The notes: generated from the sequence alone by a model not told the origin. DNA of 64,000 bases from Halomonas sp. KAO (GCF_015595025.1 NZ_JADNRL010000019.1:148225-212224), one strand, 5' to 3'. Numbered from the stretch's first letter, positions 1 to 9,788 are shown. Program-made: numbers and translations.

Positions 1-1293
1 GCCGAGGCCAAACTCGGTATCGTTGGCGATCGCCAGCGCCTCCTCCTCGTCCTTGAAGGTGGTCACCGCCACCACCGGCCCGAAGATCTCCTCCTGGAAG
101 ACGCGCATCTTGTTGTGGCCCTTGAGCAGCGTCGGCTCGATATAGAAGCCCTTGTCATAGGCCGGATCGAAGCTCGCCTTGTCACCGCCGGTGAGCACCT
201 CCGCCCCCTCCTCCCGGGCGATATCCATATAGGACATGATCTTGTCGAACTGCTCCTGGGAGGCCTGGGCCCCCACCTGGACATCGGTATCCAGCGGGTT
301 GCCGCGTTTGATCTGCACGACCTTCTCCATCACCTTGGCCATGAAGGCGTCGTACATGGACTCCTGGATCAAGGCGCGGGAGGGGCAGGTGCACACCTCA
401 CCCTGGTTGAAGAAGGCCAGCACCAGCCCCTCGGCGGCCTTGTCAATGAACGCCGGCTCGGCGTTCATGATGTCGGCGAAATAGATGTTCGGCGACTTGC
501 CGCCCAGCTCCACGGTGGAGGGAATGATGTTTTCCGCGGCACACTTGAGGATATGCGCGCCTACCGGGGTCGAGCCGGTGAAGGCGATCTTGGCGATGCG
601 CGGGCTTCCGGCAAGCGCCTGGCCCGCCTCGGCGCCATAACCGTTGACGATATTGACCACGCCCGGGGGCAGCAGGTCACCGATCACCTCCATCAGCTTG
701 AGAATCGAGGCGGGCGTCTGCTCGGCGGGCTTGAGCACCACGCAGTTGCCCGCGGCCAGGGCCGGCGCCAGCTTCCAGACGGCCATCAGCAGCGGGAAGT
801 TCCAGGGAATGATCTGCCCCACCACGCCCAGCGGCTCATGGAAGTGATAGGCCACGGTATTGGCGTCGATATCGGCGGCGCTGCCCTCCTGGGCACGGAT
901 GCAGCCGGCGAAGTAGCGGAAGTGATCGACGGCCAGCGGCAGGTCGGCGTTGAGGGTCTCGCGGACCGCCTTGCCGTTGTCCCAGGTCTCGGCGACCGCC
1001 AGCATCTCGATATTCTGCTCGATGCGATCGGCGATCCTGAGCAGCATGTTGGAGCGCTCCGCGGCCGAGGTCTTGCCCCAGGCCGGTGCCGCGGCATGCG
1101 CCGCATCCAGCGCCTTGTCGATATCCTCGGCGCCGGAGCGGGGAATCTCGCAGAATACCTCGCCGTTGACCGGGCTGACGTTGTCGAAGTACTGCCCCTT
1201 GACCGGCGGAACGAACTCGCCCCCGATATAGTTGCCATAGCGCGACTCGAAGGCGACGACCGCACCGGACTGGCCCGGGTTGGTATAAATCAT
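1..1293 (-). CDS. NAD-dependent aldehyde dehydrogenase (ExaC/AcoD type), 3' end outside window
   Basis: The minus-strand frame starts at the ATG at 1291-1293 (protein begins [10 protein letters not shown]) behind an AAGGAG ribosome site and stays open to base 1, giving 431 residues. The family is about 505 residues, so the C-terminal part is off the window. Visible ALDH hallmarks are the IIPWNFP cofactor-binding stretch, the [10 protein letters not shown] glutamate motif and the catalytic cysteine region [12 protein letters not shown]. Known members oxidise acetaldehyde and other short aldehydes to acids with NAD+. It lies 61 bp downstream of the flavin monooxygenase on the same strand, so the two are probably co-transcribed and the enzyme may remove an aldehyde made by that pathway. 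The substrate is inferred, not shown. Confidence 0.93.
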   Translation of the reverse strand, partial: MIYTNPGQSGAVVAFESRYGNYIGGEFVPPVKGQYFDNVSPVNGEVFCEIPRSGAEDIDKALDAAHAAAPAWGKTSAAERSNMLLRIADRIEQNIEMLAVAETWDNGKAVRETLNADLPLAVDHFRYFAGCIRAQEGSAADIDANTVAYHFHEPLGVVGQIIPWNFPLLMAVWKLAPALAAGNCVVLKPAEQTPASILKLMEVIGDLLPPGVVNIVNGYGAEAGQALAGSPRIAKIAFTGSTPVGAHILKCAAENIIPSTVELGGKSPNIYFADIMNAEPAFIDKAAEGLVLAFFNQGEVCTCPSRALIQESMYDAFMAKVMEKVVQIKRGNPLDTDVQVGAQASQEQFDKIMSYMDIAREEGAEVLTGGDKASFDPAYDKGFYIEPTLLKGHNKMRVFQEEIFGPVVAVTTFKDEEEALAIANDTEFGLG

Positions 1294-1323
1294 GGTGAAC
1301 TCCTTGATGACAATTGTTAGGCA

Positions 1324-1345
1324 GGCCGGCTCATTCCTGCCGGCC
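1324..1345 (-). other. Intra-operon hairpin between monooxygenase and ALDH genes
   Basis: GGCCGGC (1324-1330) and GCCGGCC (1339-1345) form a perfect 7-bp stem with an 8-nt loop in the short gap between the two genes. No T-run follows on the minus strand, so it is more likely an mRNA processing or stability element than a terminator. Confidence 0.35.
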
Positions 1346-1354
1346 CATCGCGAC

Positions 1355-3151
1355 TTAGGCGAGATGGTGAACGTCTTGCAAGCCGTACACTGGTGTAGCG
1401 ATGCCTTCCATACGAGCCTTGAGCTGCAAGGCCAGATACTGGGAGTAGTGTCGAGACTGATGCAGGTTGCCGCCGTGGAACCATAGCGCTTCCTGCTGCG
1501 TCGGCTTCCACATATTCCGTAGCTCGCCTTCCCAGGGGCCTGGATCCTTGGTGGTATCGGAGCCCATTCCCCAACACTTGCCTACCTTGTCGGCCACCTC
1601 CTGCGAAATGATGCGAGCCGCCCAGCCATTCATGGAGCCGTAGCCAGTGGCATAGATGATCAGGTCGGCGGGCAACTCAGTTCCATCGGTGAGGGTTACT
1701 GAGCGCGGATTGATGTGCTCAATACTCACGCCGCTACGCAACTTGATCTCACCATCGGCGATCAAGTCGCAGGCCCCCACATCGATGTAATAGCCTGAGG
1801 CCCGCCGCAGATACTTGAGAAACAGTCCAGAGTCATCATCGCCGAAATCGAGCATAAACCCGGCATCTTCCAATCTCTTGTAGAATTCGGCATCGCGCTC
1901 TCGGATCTGGTTGAAGAGAGGACGCTGAAAGTCGGGTAGCAGCTTGTAGGGAATGGAAGCGAAGATCAGGTCGGCCTTGTCATGAGTGATCCCTTGGCGG
2001 ACGGCCTCTTCGGAATAGAGTGGCCCAAGGGCAATCTCCATAAGAGAGTCAGATTTCACGACATGGGTGGAGGAGCGCTGCAGCATGGTGACATCGGCAT
2101 CGTTTTCCCACAGCGCTGCGCATATATCGTGGGCTGAGTTGTTGGCCCCCACGACAACCACCTTCTTTCCGCGGTAAGCATCAGGTCCCGGATGCTGGCT
2201 CGAGTGTTGCTGTTCCCCCTCGAAGGTTTCGGCACCGGGAAATTGCGGCACGTTGGGCATGCCCGACATGCCAGTCGCCAGGACCAGCTGCTTGGGGCGA
2301 AGCGTGACACGCCCTCCATCTCGATTGACGTTTACCGTCCACTCGCCGCTAGTCTCATCATAACTGGCGCTCTCGCACACGGTAGAGCTCCAGTAGTTGA
2401 GTTCCATGACCTTGGTATACATCTCCAGCCAGTCGCCTACCTTGTCCTTGGGGGCGAAGACTGGCCAGTTGTCGGGAAAGGGAATATAGGGCATGTGGTC
2501 GTACCACACAGGGTCGTGTAGACACAGCGACTTGTAACGATTACGCCAGGCATCGCCGGGACGAGGGTGCTTATCGAGCACGATCGTAGGCACGTTCATC
2601 TGGCGCAGGCGAGCCGCCAGCCCAATGCCCCCCTGACCACCGCCGACGACAACGCAGTAAGGTTGCTCTCTGTAGCCAAGCGTCTCTTCCTCGCGCTCTC
2701 GAGCCTCAAGCCAGGTTTCACGAGTCTTGCTGGCCCCATGCTGGGCTCCCATGGGGCGACGCAGACCACTCGGTTCAGGATAATCCTTCAACTCCTTCAT
2801 GGTGGTCAACAAAGTCCAACACTGGCCATGCTTGAATCGCACCAGGCCCTTACCACGCGCCACAGCGGTTTCGAAAGTGAACCATGCTTCGGTAACTCCG
2901 TCGGATTCAGTAGCTTCGCCGTCGATCTGCCAGTTCGTAGGGCGAATCTGATCGAGTGTGGCATTGAGCATGGACTGAATGGCGTCCTTGCCTTCCAGCG
3001 TCTTGAGATTCCAGGTAAAGGCGACCAGGTCGCGCCAGTAGCACTCCTCGCCGAACAGGGTCAGAACGCTTGTGATATCCCGCTGTTCAAGCGCGTTCTC
3101 GAAATCAGCGAGCCAAAGCTGCACTTCCTGGGTAGGCGTTTGTGTCGTCAT
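1355..3151 (-). CDS. Flavin-containing / Baeyer-Villiger-like monooxygenase with N-terminal NTF2-like domain
   Basis: 598 residues from the ATG at 3149-3151, chosen because a GGAG site sits 8 nt upstream; the open frame extends 31 codons further without a good start. Residues about 10-125 look like a SnoaL/NTF2 domain. A FAD Rossmann motif ([11 protein letters not shown], about 167-177) and an NADPH Rossmann motif ([10 protein letters not shown], about 331-340) follow. The segment [11 protein letters not shown] between them resembles the FMO/BVMO identifying motif. Such enzymes insert oxygen into ketones or oxidise N/S atoms using NADPH and O2. The position behind a sigma-54 promoter and next to an aldehyde dehydrogenase and an AcoR-type activator suggests an inducible catabolic route for a ketone or alcohol-derived compound; the substrate cannot be read from sequence. 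Confidence 0.88.
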   Translation of the reverse strand: MTTQTPTQEVQLWLADFENALEQRDITSVLTLFGEECYWRDLVAFTWNLKTLEGKDAIQSMLNATLDQIRPTNWQIDGEATESDGVTEAWFTFETAVARGKGLVRFKHGQCWTLLTTMKELKDYPEPSGLRRPMGAQHGASKTRETWLEAREREEETLGYREQPYCVVVGGGQGGIGLAARLRQMNVPTIVLDKHPRPGDAWRNRYKSLCLHDPVWYDHMPYIPFPDNWPVFAPKDKVGDWLEMYTKVMELNYWSSTVCESASYDETSGEWTVNVNRDGGRVTLRPKQLVLATGMSGMPNVPQFPGAETFEGEQQHSSQHPGPDAYRGKKVVVVGANNSAHDICAALWENDADVTMLQRSSTHVVKSDSLMEIALGPLYSEEAVRQGITHDKADLIFASIPYKLLPDFQRPLFNQIRERDAEFYKRLEDAGFMLDFGDDDSGLFLKYLRRASGYYIDVGACDLIADGEIKLRSGVSIEHINPRSVTLTDGTELPADLIIYATGYGSMNGWAARIISQEVADKVGKCWGMGSDTTKDPGPWEGELRNMWKPTQQEALWFHGGNLHQSRHYSQYLALQLKARMEGIATPVYGLQDVHHLA

Positions 3152-3193
3152 CGTTGTTCTCCGTCTTGTTCGTAGGTGACACGCCCAGTCCAA

Positions 3194-3209
3194 AGCAGGA
3201 AGTGTGCCA
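3194..3209 (-). promoter_or_regulatory. Sigma-54 (-24/-12) promoter for the monooxygenase-ALDH operon
   Basis: Read on the minus strand the bases are TGGCAC-ACTTC-CTGCT. The consensus is TGGCAC-N5-TTGCW, so the match has one mismatch (C for the first T of the -12 box) with exact GG-to-GC spacing. The expected start point lies about 30 nt upstream of the monooxygenase ATG. The divergent neighbour is a sigma-54 activator, which makes the assignment strong. Confidence 0.8.
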
Positions 3210-3245
3210 ATTCCGGCCGCCCAGCCGAAAATACCGCTATCCAAC

Positions 3246-3276
3246 TGATAGTATTATAAATAATATTAAAAGAAGC
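3246..3276. promoter_or_regulatory. AT-rich tract, possible IHF/bend site
   Basis: An almost GC-free run lies between the -24/-12 promoter and the upstream inverted repeat in otherwise GC-rich DNA. DNA bending by IHF is usual at this position in sigma-54 promoters. No clean IHF consensus could be aligned by eye. Confidence 0.35.
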
Positions 3277-3321
3277 AGCGTGAAGTGATGTGCGAAATGG
3301 ATACGGATGAAACACCTGTCA

Positions 3322-3347
3322 TGTAACGGGAGAAACGGCGCGTTACA
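3322..3347. promoter_or_regulatory. Inverted repeat TGTAACG-N12-CGTTACA, probable activator binding site
   Basis: The arms TGTAACG (3322-3328) and CGTTACA (3341-3347) are perfectly complementary, with centres 19 bp apart. The repeat lies about 115-140 bp upstream of the -24 box, the usual place for an enhancer of a bacterial enhancer-binding protein, and just upstream of the regulator gene itself, which would also allow autoregulation. Confidence 0.6.
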
Positions 3348-3477
3348 CCTGTAATGCTCGACGAAGGGTGGAGGTGCAACCGATTGACTCCCTGCGCGGT
3401 CGGCATAGGCTGAACGGGTGACTGCCACACAACAACAAGAGCTGCTGGAATTACAGCGGGGGTACGGAGAGGCAGCA

Positions 3478-5496
3478 ATGCAACTACGTAACGAACAACG
3501 CCAGCATATTCATACTTTAACCCGGCTCGCCGAGGATCAAATGAGTGGTCTGGACACATACCGAGATGTGATCCGGCGCTCCTGGGAGCGCTGTATGGGC
3601 GAGTATCGTCTCGACCCAACTCGCCCACGCTCGGTGCGCGTCTTGACCCAGCAAGCCCTAAAGGAGCATCGCGAGCCGGTAGACGAGCTCTTGCACGTCG
3701 CTCGTGCCGGTGTCGATCAGCTCTTCGCACAGGTGGCCCCATTGGGCTATGTGCTGCTGCTTGCCGACCAGCGTGGCATTACCGTGGACTTCCGAGGTCA
3801 ACGAGACCAGGAGGCGGACCTGCGCCGAGCCGGCCTCCATCTCGGGCTCGACTGGGGTGAACGTCATGCGGGCACCTGTGCCGTAGGCACATGCCTACAT
3901 GAGGCGCGCGCCATTACCTGTCATCAGAACGATCATTTTGATGCTACGCATATCGATCTAACCTGCACAGCAGCGCCAATAACCGACCCCCAGGGGAATG
4001 TCATCGCGGTGCTGGATATCTCAGCCCTCCGCTCGCCACGCGCTTCGGAAAGTCAGAATTTCTGTCTGCCCATGGTCACCCTCTACGCACGGATGATCGA
4101 AGATGCCTACTTCCTGCATCGCTACCGCGACAGCCTCATTCTGCGTTTCGATGTCACCCGCGCGTTCGTTCACCTCAACGGCAAGGGGCTGATCGCCATC
4201 GAAGAGGACGGAAGCATCATTGCCGCCAATGGCGAGGGGCGCGCCCTGATCGAGGCGCATTTTCGGCGCTGGCCACCATGGTCAGCGGACCACCTGCCGA
4301 CCGCTAATCAGCTGTTCGACTGTGAAGTCAGCGACCTGCTGGGTATACCTTCTTCAAGTGAGGATCAGATCCGCGCGTTTCGTGTGCGCGCCAGCGAAGC
4401 GATCTGCTTCATCACACTGATGGAACCTCGTGGGCCACGCGTCTATCAGCGCACCCTGCCCCCCACCCCCACACCGGTTCCGGCATTGGACCGCCTCGCC
4501 TCAGACGACCCTGCCATGCACCGGCTAATCAAGCTGGCACGCCGACTGCGTAACGAGATGGTGAATGTACTGATCACCGGAGAAACGGGGACCGGCAAGG
4601 AAGTCCTGGCGCGCGCCTTGCACGACAGCGGCTCGCGCGCCGAAGGGCCTTTCGTGGCAGTCAACTGCGCAGCGATACCGGAGTCATTGATCGAAAGTGA
4701 GCTGTTTGGCTACTTGCCCGGGGCCTTTACCGGCGGGCGTAGCAAGGGCATGCGCGGGCTGATTCAACAGGCCGATGGTGGCACGCTGTTCCTGGATGAG
4801 ATCGGCGACATGCCGCTGACACTGCAGACCCGTCTGTTGCGCGTGCTAGCCGAGAGTGAAGTCATGCCGTTGGGCGCCGAGAAGGCTGTACGCGTCGATA
4901 TTCGTGTCATCACTGCCACCCACCGTGCCATGCATGAGTTGATCGCCCACGGTCAATTCCGCGAGGACCTGTACTATCGCCTGAACGGCGCACAGCTGCG
5001 TCTTCCAGCACTCCGCGAGCGGGCCGACAAGCATTTCATTATCAGGAGTATCTACGGATCATTGGTGGCCGAACGGCAGTGCGACGTGCGTCTTCGCGCC
5101 GACGCGATGAGTGCCTTGCTGGCCTACGCCTGGCCAGGCAATATCCGACAGCTGAAGAATGCACTGAGCTTTGCTCTGGCCACGGCAGAGGGTGAGGAGA
5201 TCACCGTCCACGACCTGCCCGAGGAGTGCCGGGGTAGAGTGGCGAATGCTTCCCAGGTCATCGAGTCGCCCCCACAGTCTGATGTCTGCGAGAGTGGCCA
5301 AGCCTTGCACACCTTATTACAGGAGACCGGCTGGAACATCAGCGATGTGGCGCGCCGCCTGGGTGTCTCGCGCCCTACCGTATATCGACGCATGCGCCGG
5401 CATGCACTGGTGCCACCCAACCGGCGCAGTATCGACGAAACGACTGACATGGAGGAGTCTGACAAATATCACCTGGCCCCGAGATCCAAGGCCTGA
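3478..5496 (+). CDS. AcoR-type sigma-54-dependent transcriptional activator
   Basis: 672 residues from the ATG at 3478, preferred because GGAGAGG lies just upstream; an in-frame GTG at 3418 would add 20 residues. The N-terminal region (RRSWERC, then a GAF-like domain with ERHAGTCAVGTCL and DHFDATHIDLTCTAAPI) is typical of AcoR, the activator of acetoin catabolism. The central AAA+ domain shows Walker A GETGTGKE, the sigma-54 contact loop as GAFTGG instead of GAFTGA, and Walker B GGTLFLDEIGD. A Fis-type helix-turn-helix (NISDVARRLGVSRPTVYRRM) is near the C-terminus. It is divergent from the monooxygenase operon, which it very probably activates in response to a small inducer bound by the GAF domain. 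Confidence 0.93.
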   Translation: MQLRNEQRQHIHTLTRLAEDQMSGLDTYRDVIRRSWERCMGEYRLDPTRPRSVRVLTQQALKEHREPVDELLHVARAGVDQLFAQVAPLGYVLLLADQRGITVDFRGQRDQEADLRRAGLHLGLDWGERHAGTCAVGTCLHEARAITCHQNDHFDATHIDLTCTAAPITDPQGNVIAVLDISALRSPRASESQNFCLPMVTLYARMIEDAYFLHRYRDSLILRFDVTRAFVHLNGKGLIAIEEDGSIIAANGEGRALIEAHFRRWPPWSADHLPTANQLFDCEVSDLLGIPSSSEDQIRAFRVRASEAICFITLMEPRGPRVYQRTLPPTPTPVPALDRLASDDPAMHRLIKLARRLRNEMVNVLITGETGTGKEVLARALHDSGSRAEGPFVAVNCAAIPESLIESELFGYLPGAFTGGRSKGMRGLIQQADGGTLFLDEIGDMPLTLQTRLLRVLAESEVMPLGAEKAVRVDIRVITATHRAMHELIAHGQFREDLYYRLNGAQLRLPALRERADKHFIIRSIYGSLVAERQCDVRLRADAMSALLAYAWPGNIRQLKNALSFALATAEGEEITVHDLPEECRGRVANASQVIESPPQSDVCESGQALHTLLQETGWNISDVARRLGVSRPTVYRRMRRHALVPPNRRSIDETTDMEESDKYHLAPRSKA

Positions 5497-5643
5497 AGCT
5501 CCACCTTCTTCAGACCCCAAAATACCCCCAGGCCGCATAGCCGGCCTCGGCGAACCTCGAGTGGCATCAAAGGCGCAGGCCCCAATCTGAGTAATTAAAG
5601 CCACTTGGCTATATTGCAACAGCTGGCGTCGTCCCCATCTCAC

Positions 5644-6522
5644 TCAAGCATTATGGACCACCCTGCCCAGCTCGCCGATGTCGTAGCCGCCCAGCGCCTC
5701 GGCACGCTCGACGAAACGCGGCTCTTGCGCGAACGACAGTAACCGCTGAATCGGCGATTCGAAGTAGCTGCGCCGCCGCATCGCCAGGTCGAAGTGCTCC
5801 CGGTGCAGCGGCAGAAAGGTCAGCCCCTGGCGCCTCGCCGCCGCCTCCACCCCGAGTCCCGCATCCGCCTCACCCTGGCGTATCGCCAGGGCGAGATCAT
5901 CTTCCGAGAGCGAAGGGTGCTCTGAGAACCGTAGTCGTGAGGCCTCCACGCCCGCCCGGTCCAGTAGCCAGGTCAGCAGCCGCCCCGCCCCGGCGTCCGG
6001 CTGGCGATGGGCGACCCGCACCTCGGGCCGCACCAGGTCGGTCAGACGACGAATGCCCAGCGGGTTGCCCGGCGCCAGCAATAACCCCTGACGCCGGCTC
6101 GCCCAGCGCACCATCACCAGATCGCGCATGCCCCCCATCCCGAGGGCCTCGGGACGGTTGTACTCCCCACTCGTCGCATCCAGCAGATGCAACCCGGCAA
6201 GCATCACCCGCCCCTCCATCAGGCGCCGGACACCATCCCCGCTGCCCTGACACAGTAGCGCCAGCTGGGAGCCGCTCTCCCGCACCGCCCACTCCAGCAG
6301 CGGGTCCTGGCTACCGGCCAGCACCACGGGCACCGGTCGTGCCGAGGATTGATCGCCCTCCAGATGGTTCATCAGCCATAGGTCGATGCTGTGGCGAGGA
6401 AACAGCAACTTGCCCGTCACCCGCACACAGGGGATGGCCTGTTGGCGTACCAGGTCATAGACCTTGCGCTCCTTGAGGCGCAGGTAGTCCGCGACCTCAG
6501 CAGTGGTCAAGTAGGTCTGCAT
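5644..6522 (-). CDS. Excisionase-type HTH regulator with molybdate/tungstate-binding-like domain
   Basis: 292 residues from the ATG at 6520-6522 behind GTGGAGAA; an ATG eight codons upstream is less well placed. Residues 1-50 (YLTTAEVADYLRLKERKVYDLVRQQAIPCVRV) form an excisionase/MerR-like winged HTH. The rest resembles a periplasmic-binding-protein fold of the COG1910 type (ARPVPVVLAGSQDPLLEWAV, DAGLGVEAAARRQGLTFLPL). Proteins of this architecture commonly sit beside molybdate or tungstate ABC importers and sense the oxyanion. It is divergent from tupB with about 110 bp between, so repression of the tup genes when tungstate is plentiful is the likely role (inference). Confidence 0.82.
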   Translation of the reverse strand: MQTYLTTAEVADYLRLKERKVYDLVRQQAIPCVRVTGKLLFPRHSIDLWLMNHLEGDQSSARPVPVVLAGSQDPLLEWAVRESGSQLALLCQGSGDGVRRLMEGRVMLAGLHLLDATSGEYNRPEALGMGGMRDLVMVRWASRRQGLLLAPGNPLGIRRLTDLVRPEVRVAHRQPDAGAGRLLTWLLDRAGVEASRLRFSEHPSLSEDDLALAIRQGEADAGLGVEAAARRQGLTFLPLHREHFDLAMRRRSYFESPIQRLLSFAQEPRFVERAEALGGYDIGELGRVVHNA

Positions 6523-6634
6523 GCCCGTTCTCCACTTGAGCTGCATATAACTGCTTCAGAATGTTCTATTTACACTACTGCATGCATCTTGATACTGGAA
6601 CGCACAAGATGCCAGTCAACCAACGGAGACCTGC

Positions 6635-7339
6635 ATGTCCAGCGACGCCAGCGCCCTGACCACCGCTCTCAGCCTGATCCTCGGCTTCGACCCCACGCTG
6701 ATGGAGATCGTGGCCCTGTCATTGAGGGTATCGCTGGTTGCCGTGCTGCTGGCCGCCGTGATCGGGCTGCCGCTTGGCGCCGCCCTGGCACTATGGCGCT
6801 TTCCAGGCCGTGGCGCCCTGGTGGTGGCGCTGAATGCCCTGATGGGCCTGCCGCCGGTCGTGGCGGGTCTCTGCGTCTATCTTTTGCTCTCCCGTGCCGG
6901 GCCCCTCGGGGAGTTGGGGCTGTTGTTCACGCCAGGCGCCATGGTGGTGGCCCAGGTCATTCTGGTATTGCCGATCATCGCCGCCCTGGCCCGCCAGCAG
7001 GTGGAGGAGTTGCACCAGGAGTATCACGAACAGCTCACCTCCCTGGGGCTGTCGCGGCTACGCATGATCCCTACCCTGCTGTGGGATGCCCGCCTGGGCC
7101 TGGTCACGGTGATCCTGGCCGGCTTCGGGCGCGCCAGTGCCGAGGTGGGCGCGGTGATGATCGTGGGGGGCAATATCGATGGCGTTACCCGGGTAATGAC
7201 CACCGCCATCGTGCTGGAGACCAGCAAGGGCAACCTGGCGCTGGCGCTGGGTCTGGGCATCGTACTGTTGGGGCTGGTGGCACTGGTCAATGCGGCAGCC
7301 TATTTGGTCGGCGAAACGGCCAGGAGGCGACTGGGATGA
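6635..7339 (+). CDS. tupB: Tungstate ABC transporter permease
   Basis: 234 residues, largely hydrophobic with about five to six membrane segments. The cytoplasmic EAA-like loop LTSLGLSRLRMIPTLLWDARLG contacts the ATPase. The sequence GFGRASAEVGAVMIVGGNIDGVTRVMTTAI is characteristic of TupB/WtpB-like permeases. The stop overlaps the tupC start by 4 bp (ATGA), implying translational coupling. It forms the inner-membrane channel for tungstate delivered by TupA. Confidence 0.9.
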   Translation: MSSDASALTTALSLILGFDPTLMEIVALSLRVSLVAVLLAAVIGLPLGAALALWRFPGRGALVVALNALMGLPPVVAGLCVYLLLSRAGPLGELGLLFTPGAMVVAQVILVLPIIAALARQQVEELHQEYHEQLTSLGLSRLRMIPTLLWDARLGLVTVILAGFGRASAEVGAVMIVGGNIDGVTRVMTTAIVLETSKGNLALALGLGIVLLGLVALVNAAAYLVGETARRRLG

Positions 7340-8061
7340 ACGACCTGACGGCACGCTTTGTGACCGAGCCCCCCGCTCAGAGCCTGAAAGGCGTGAGCTT
7401 CACTCATCGCGGTCAGCGCCTTCTCGGCCCCGTGGACCTTCGCCTGACCGGGTGCAAGCGCACCCTGGTGATGGGGCCCAACGGCGCCGGCAAGAGCCTG
7501 TTGATGCGTCTGGCCCACGGCCTGTTGCCCGCCACTCAGGGTCAGCTACGTTGGGAGGGGCGCACCCCGCGCCAGGCCATGGTCTTTCAGCGCCCGGTAC
7601 TGCTGAAACGCTCGGCCCTGGCCAATCTGGTCTATGCCCTGGCGGTCAACGGCACCCCGCGCCGCCAGCGCAAGGCGCGCGCCCGCGAGGCACTGGCGCG
7701 CTTTGGCCTGAGTCACCTGGAACGGCGGCCGGCCCGCGTGCTCTCCGGCGGCGAGCAGCAGCGCCTGGCCCTGGCCCGCGCCTGGCTGCTCGACCCCGAG
7801 GTGCTGTTTCTCGACGAACCCACCTCCGCTCTCGACCCCGCCGCCATCCTGGCAGTGGAGAGCGCCGTGCAGGAATTCCACGCTCGGGGTGTCCGCATTC
7901 TTATGAGCAGCCATGACCTTCATCAGGCTCGTCGCCTGGCCGATGAGGTGCTGTTTCTCAACGCGGGGCGTCTGATCGAACACACCGATGCCGTCACCTT
8001 CTTCACGGCTCCCGCCTCAAACGAGGCGAGGGCCTTTATCCGTGGAGAGCTGGTGCTCTAG
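7336..8061 (+). CDS. tupC: Tungstate ABC transporter ATP-binding protein
   Basis: 241 residues from the ATG overlapping the tupB stop. Walker A is GPNGAGKS (about residue 45), the ABC signature LSGGEQQRLALARA, Walker B VLFLDEPTSALD, followed by the H-loop SSHD. It energises the TupB permease. A longer upstream reading of this frame exists but would run through tupB and lacks a start context. Confidence 0.9.
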   Translation: MNDLTARFVTEPPAQSLKGVSFTHRGQRLLGPVDLRLTGCKRTLVMGPNGAGKSLLMRLAHGLLPATQGQLRWEGRTPRQAMVFQRPVLLKRSALANLVYALAVNGTPRRQRKARAREALARFGLSHLERRPARVLSGGEQQRLALARAWLLDPEVLFLDEPTSALDPAAILAVESAVQEFHARGVRILMSSHDLHQARRLADEVLFLNAGRLIEHTDAVTFFTAPASNEARAFIRGELVL

Positions 8062-8166
8062 CCGGCCTCTCCGCACCAACCGGCAACCGCCATCGTCAAC
8101 CGTCGTCAACAAGCCACAACAACGACTCTCAGCAACAAAACTCATCAGCAACACAAGGAAGCGACC

Positions 8167-8982
8167 ATGCAATACAAGGCACGCATTGCTCTGACCGCCA
8201 TCGGCCTGATGGGCCTCTCGCTGGCCGCCCAGGCCCAGGACGGAGAGAAGTACATCACCCTGGCCTCGACCACCTCGACGGAGAACTCGGGGCTTTTCGA
8301 CGCCATTATCCCGCAGTTCACCGATAAGACCGGTATCGAGGTCCGTGTCGTCGCCGTGGGCACCGGTCAGGCCTTCGAGATAGCGCGGCGCGGTGACGCC
8401 GACAGCCTGCTGGTGCACGACACCGCCGGTGAGAAGCAGTTTGTCGAAGAGGGCTACGGCACCGAGCGGGCCGACGTGATGTACAACGACTTCGTGCTGA
8501 TGGGTCCCGAAGACGACCCGGCCGGTATCGCCGATGCCGAGACCGTGGCAGAGGCGATGCGGCTGATCGCCGAGGCCGAGGCGCCCTTTGCCTCCCGCGG
8601 CGATGACAGCGGCACCAACCGCGCCGAGCTTCGTCTGTGGGACGCCGCCGGGGTCGAGCCGGGTGGCGACTGGTATCGCGAACTGGGCAGCGGCATGGGC
8701 CCGACTCTCAATACCGCCGCCGGCATGGATGCCTATGTGATGAGCGACCGTGCCACCTGGGTCGCCTTCGAAAACCCCCAGAACCTCGAGTTGCTGTTTG
8801 CCGGTGATGAAGCGCTCTTCAACCAGTACGGCAGCCTCCTGATTTCAAAGGAGCGCCACCCCCACCTCAAGCACGACCTGGCCGAGCAGTGGCATGAGTG
8901 GCTACTCTCCGAGGAGGGGCAAAGCGCGATCGGCGATTTCGACGTCAACGGCCAGCAACTGTTCTTCCCCAATGCCGACTAA
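8167..8982 (+). CDS. tupA: Tungstate-binding periplasmic protein
   Basis: 271 residues with a clear signal peptide (hydrophobic core, cleavage after AQA near residue 23). The mature start TLASTTSTENSG carries the TTS motif that in TupA binds the oxyanion, and SRGDDSGTN and YVMSDRATW are further family blocks. A 105-bp CAA-rich leader and an AGGAAG site precede it, separate from tupBC, as is common for the more abundant binding protein. Tungstate would feed tungsten/molybdenum enzymes such as formate or aldehyde oxidoreductases; none is in the window. A degenerate copy of its last 108 bp lies at 15381-15488. Confidence 0.92.
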   Translation: MQYKARIALTAIGLMGLSLAAQAQDGEKYITLASTTSTENSGLFDAIIPQFTDKTGIEVRVVAVGTGQAFEIARRGDADSLLVHDTAGEKQFVEEGYGTERADVMYNDFVLMGPEDDPAGIADAETVAEAMRLIAEAEAPFASRGDDSGTNRAELRLWDAAGVEPGGDWYRELGSGMGPTLNTAAGMDAYVMSDRATWVAFENPQNLELLFAGDEALFNQYGSLLISKERHPHLKHDLAEQWHEWLLSEEGQSAIGDFDVNGQQLFFPNAD

Positions 8983-9006
8983 CCTCCTGCCGACTAGCCT
9001 CCTACG

Positions 9007-9028
9007 GCGGCGCCCTCCCGGGCGCCGC
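9007..9028 (+). terminator. Hairpin after tupA
   Basis: GCGGCGCCC (9007-9015) and GGGCGCCGC (9020-9028) form a perfect 9-bp stem with a 4-nt loop 25 bp after the tupA stop. There is no T-tract, so it may be a Rho-associated or stabilising hairpin. Confidence 0.45.
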
Positions 9029-9113
9029 ATGTGCCTACCGATAACGACGCAGGACCCGAGCCGCCCTATCGCGATACAATGCCTTTTCGACAGCTCATGA
9101 GACGGGACGGCAC

Positions 9114-9788
9114 GTGAAAGCGCTGGTAGTCGAAGACAACCCCAACCTGGCCAACTCCATCGCCACCTTTCTCAGCGAGGCGGGCTTCCAGGTGGAGACC
9201 TGCGACGATGGCCAAGCCGCAGAACAGTGGCTGCGCCATTTCTCATTCGACCTGATCCTGCTCGACCTGGGCCTGCCCAACCTGGATGGCATCCATGTGC
9301 TACGCCGGCTACGCGCTCGCCATGACAAGACACCCGTCCTGATCATCTCGGCCAGAGATGATCTCGACCAGAGGGTGCTGGGCCTCGAGGAAGGGGCCGA
9401 CGACTATCTGGGCAAGCCCTTCTCTCTCGTGGAAGTAGTGGCCCGCTCGAAAGCCCTGGTGCGCCGCGCCAAGCAGTTTGGCGAAAAGAACCTCCAGTGC
9501 GGTGGACTGGAGCTACCGCCGAACAGCCCAGCCGTCCTGGTCGACGGCAAGGAAGTGGCATTGCATCGGCGCGAGCGTGAGGTACTCGAGTACCTGCTGA
9601 TCAATCAAGGGCGACTGGTGAGCAAGGCACAGATCATCGACCGACTCTCCGATCTTGATGATGCGATCACCCATAGTGCCGTGGAGACCTATATTTCCCG
9701 GCTTCGCAAGAAGTTAGGCAGTGCCGCTCAGCTGCGAACCGTGCGCGGCCTCGGCTACCTCCTCGACGCCGGTGAGCCCCGACCATGA
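9114..9788 (+). CDS. tctD: TctD-like response regulator (OmpR family)
   Basis: 224 residues. Receiver domain: acidic pocket ED at 7-8, phosphoacceptor Asp51 (LILLDLGLP), Lys101 in LGKPF. The C-terminal half is an OmpR winged helix (HRREREVLEYLLINQGRLVSKAQI, ETYISRLRKKL). Its stop overlaps the kinase start (ATGA). It is 2 kb from the tct transporter genes, which converge on this pair, so control of tctCBA in response to tri- or dicarboxylates is likely. The start codon is ATG at 9114. Confidence 0.85.
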   Translation: MKALVVEDNPNLANSIATFLSEAGFQVETCDDGQAAEQWLRHFSFDLILLDLGLPNLDGIHVLRRLRARHDKTPVLIISARDDLDQRVLGLEEGADDYLGKPFSLVEVVARSKALVRRAKQFGEKNLQCGGLELPPNSPAVLVDGKEVALHRREREVLEYLLINQGRLVSKAQIIDRLSDLDDAITHSAVETYISRLRKKLGSAAQLRTVRGLGYLLDAGEPRP

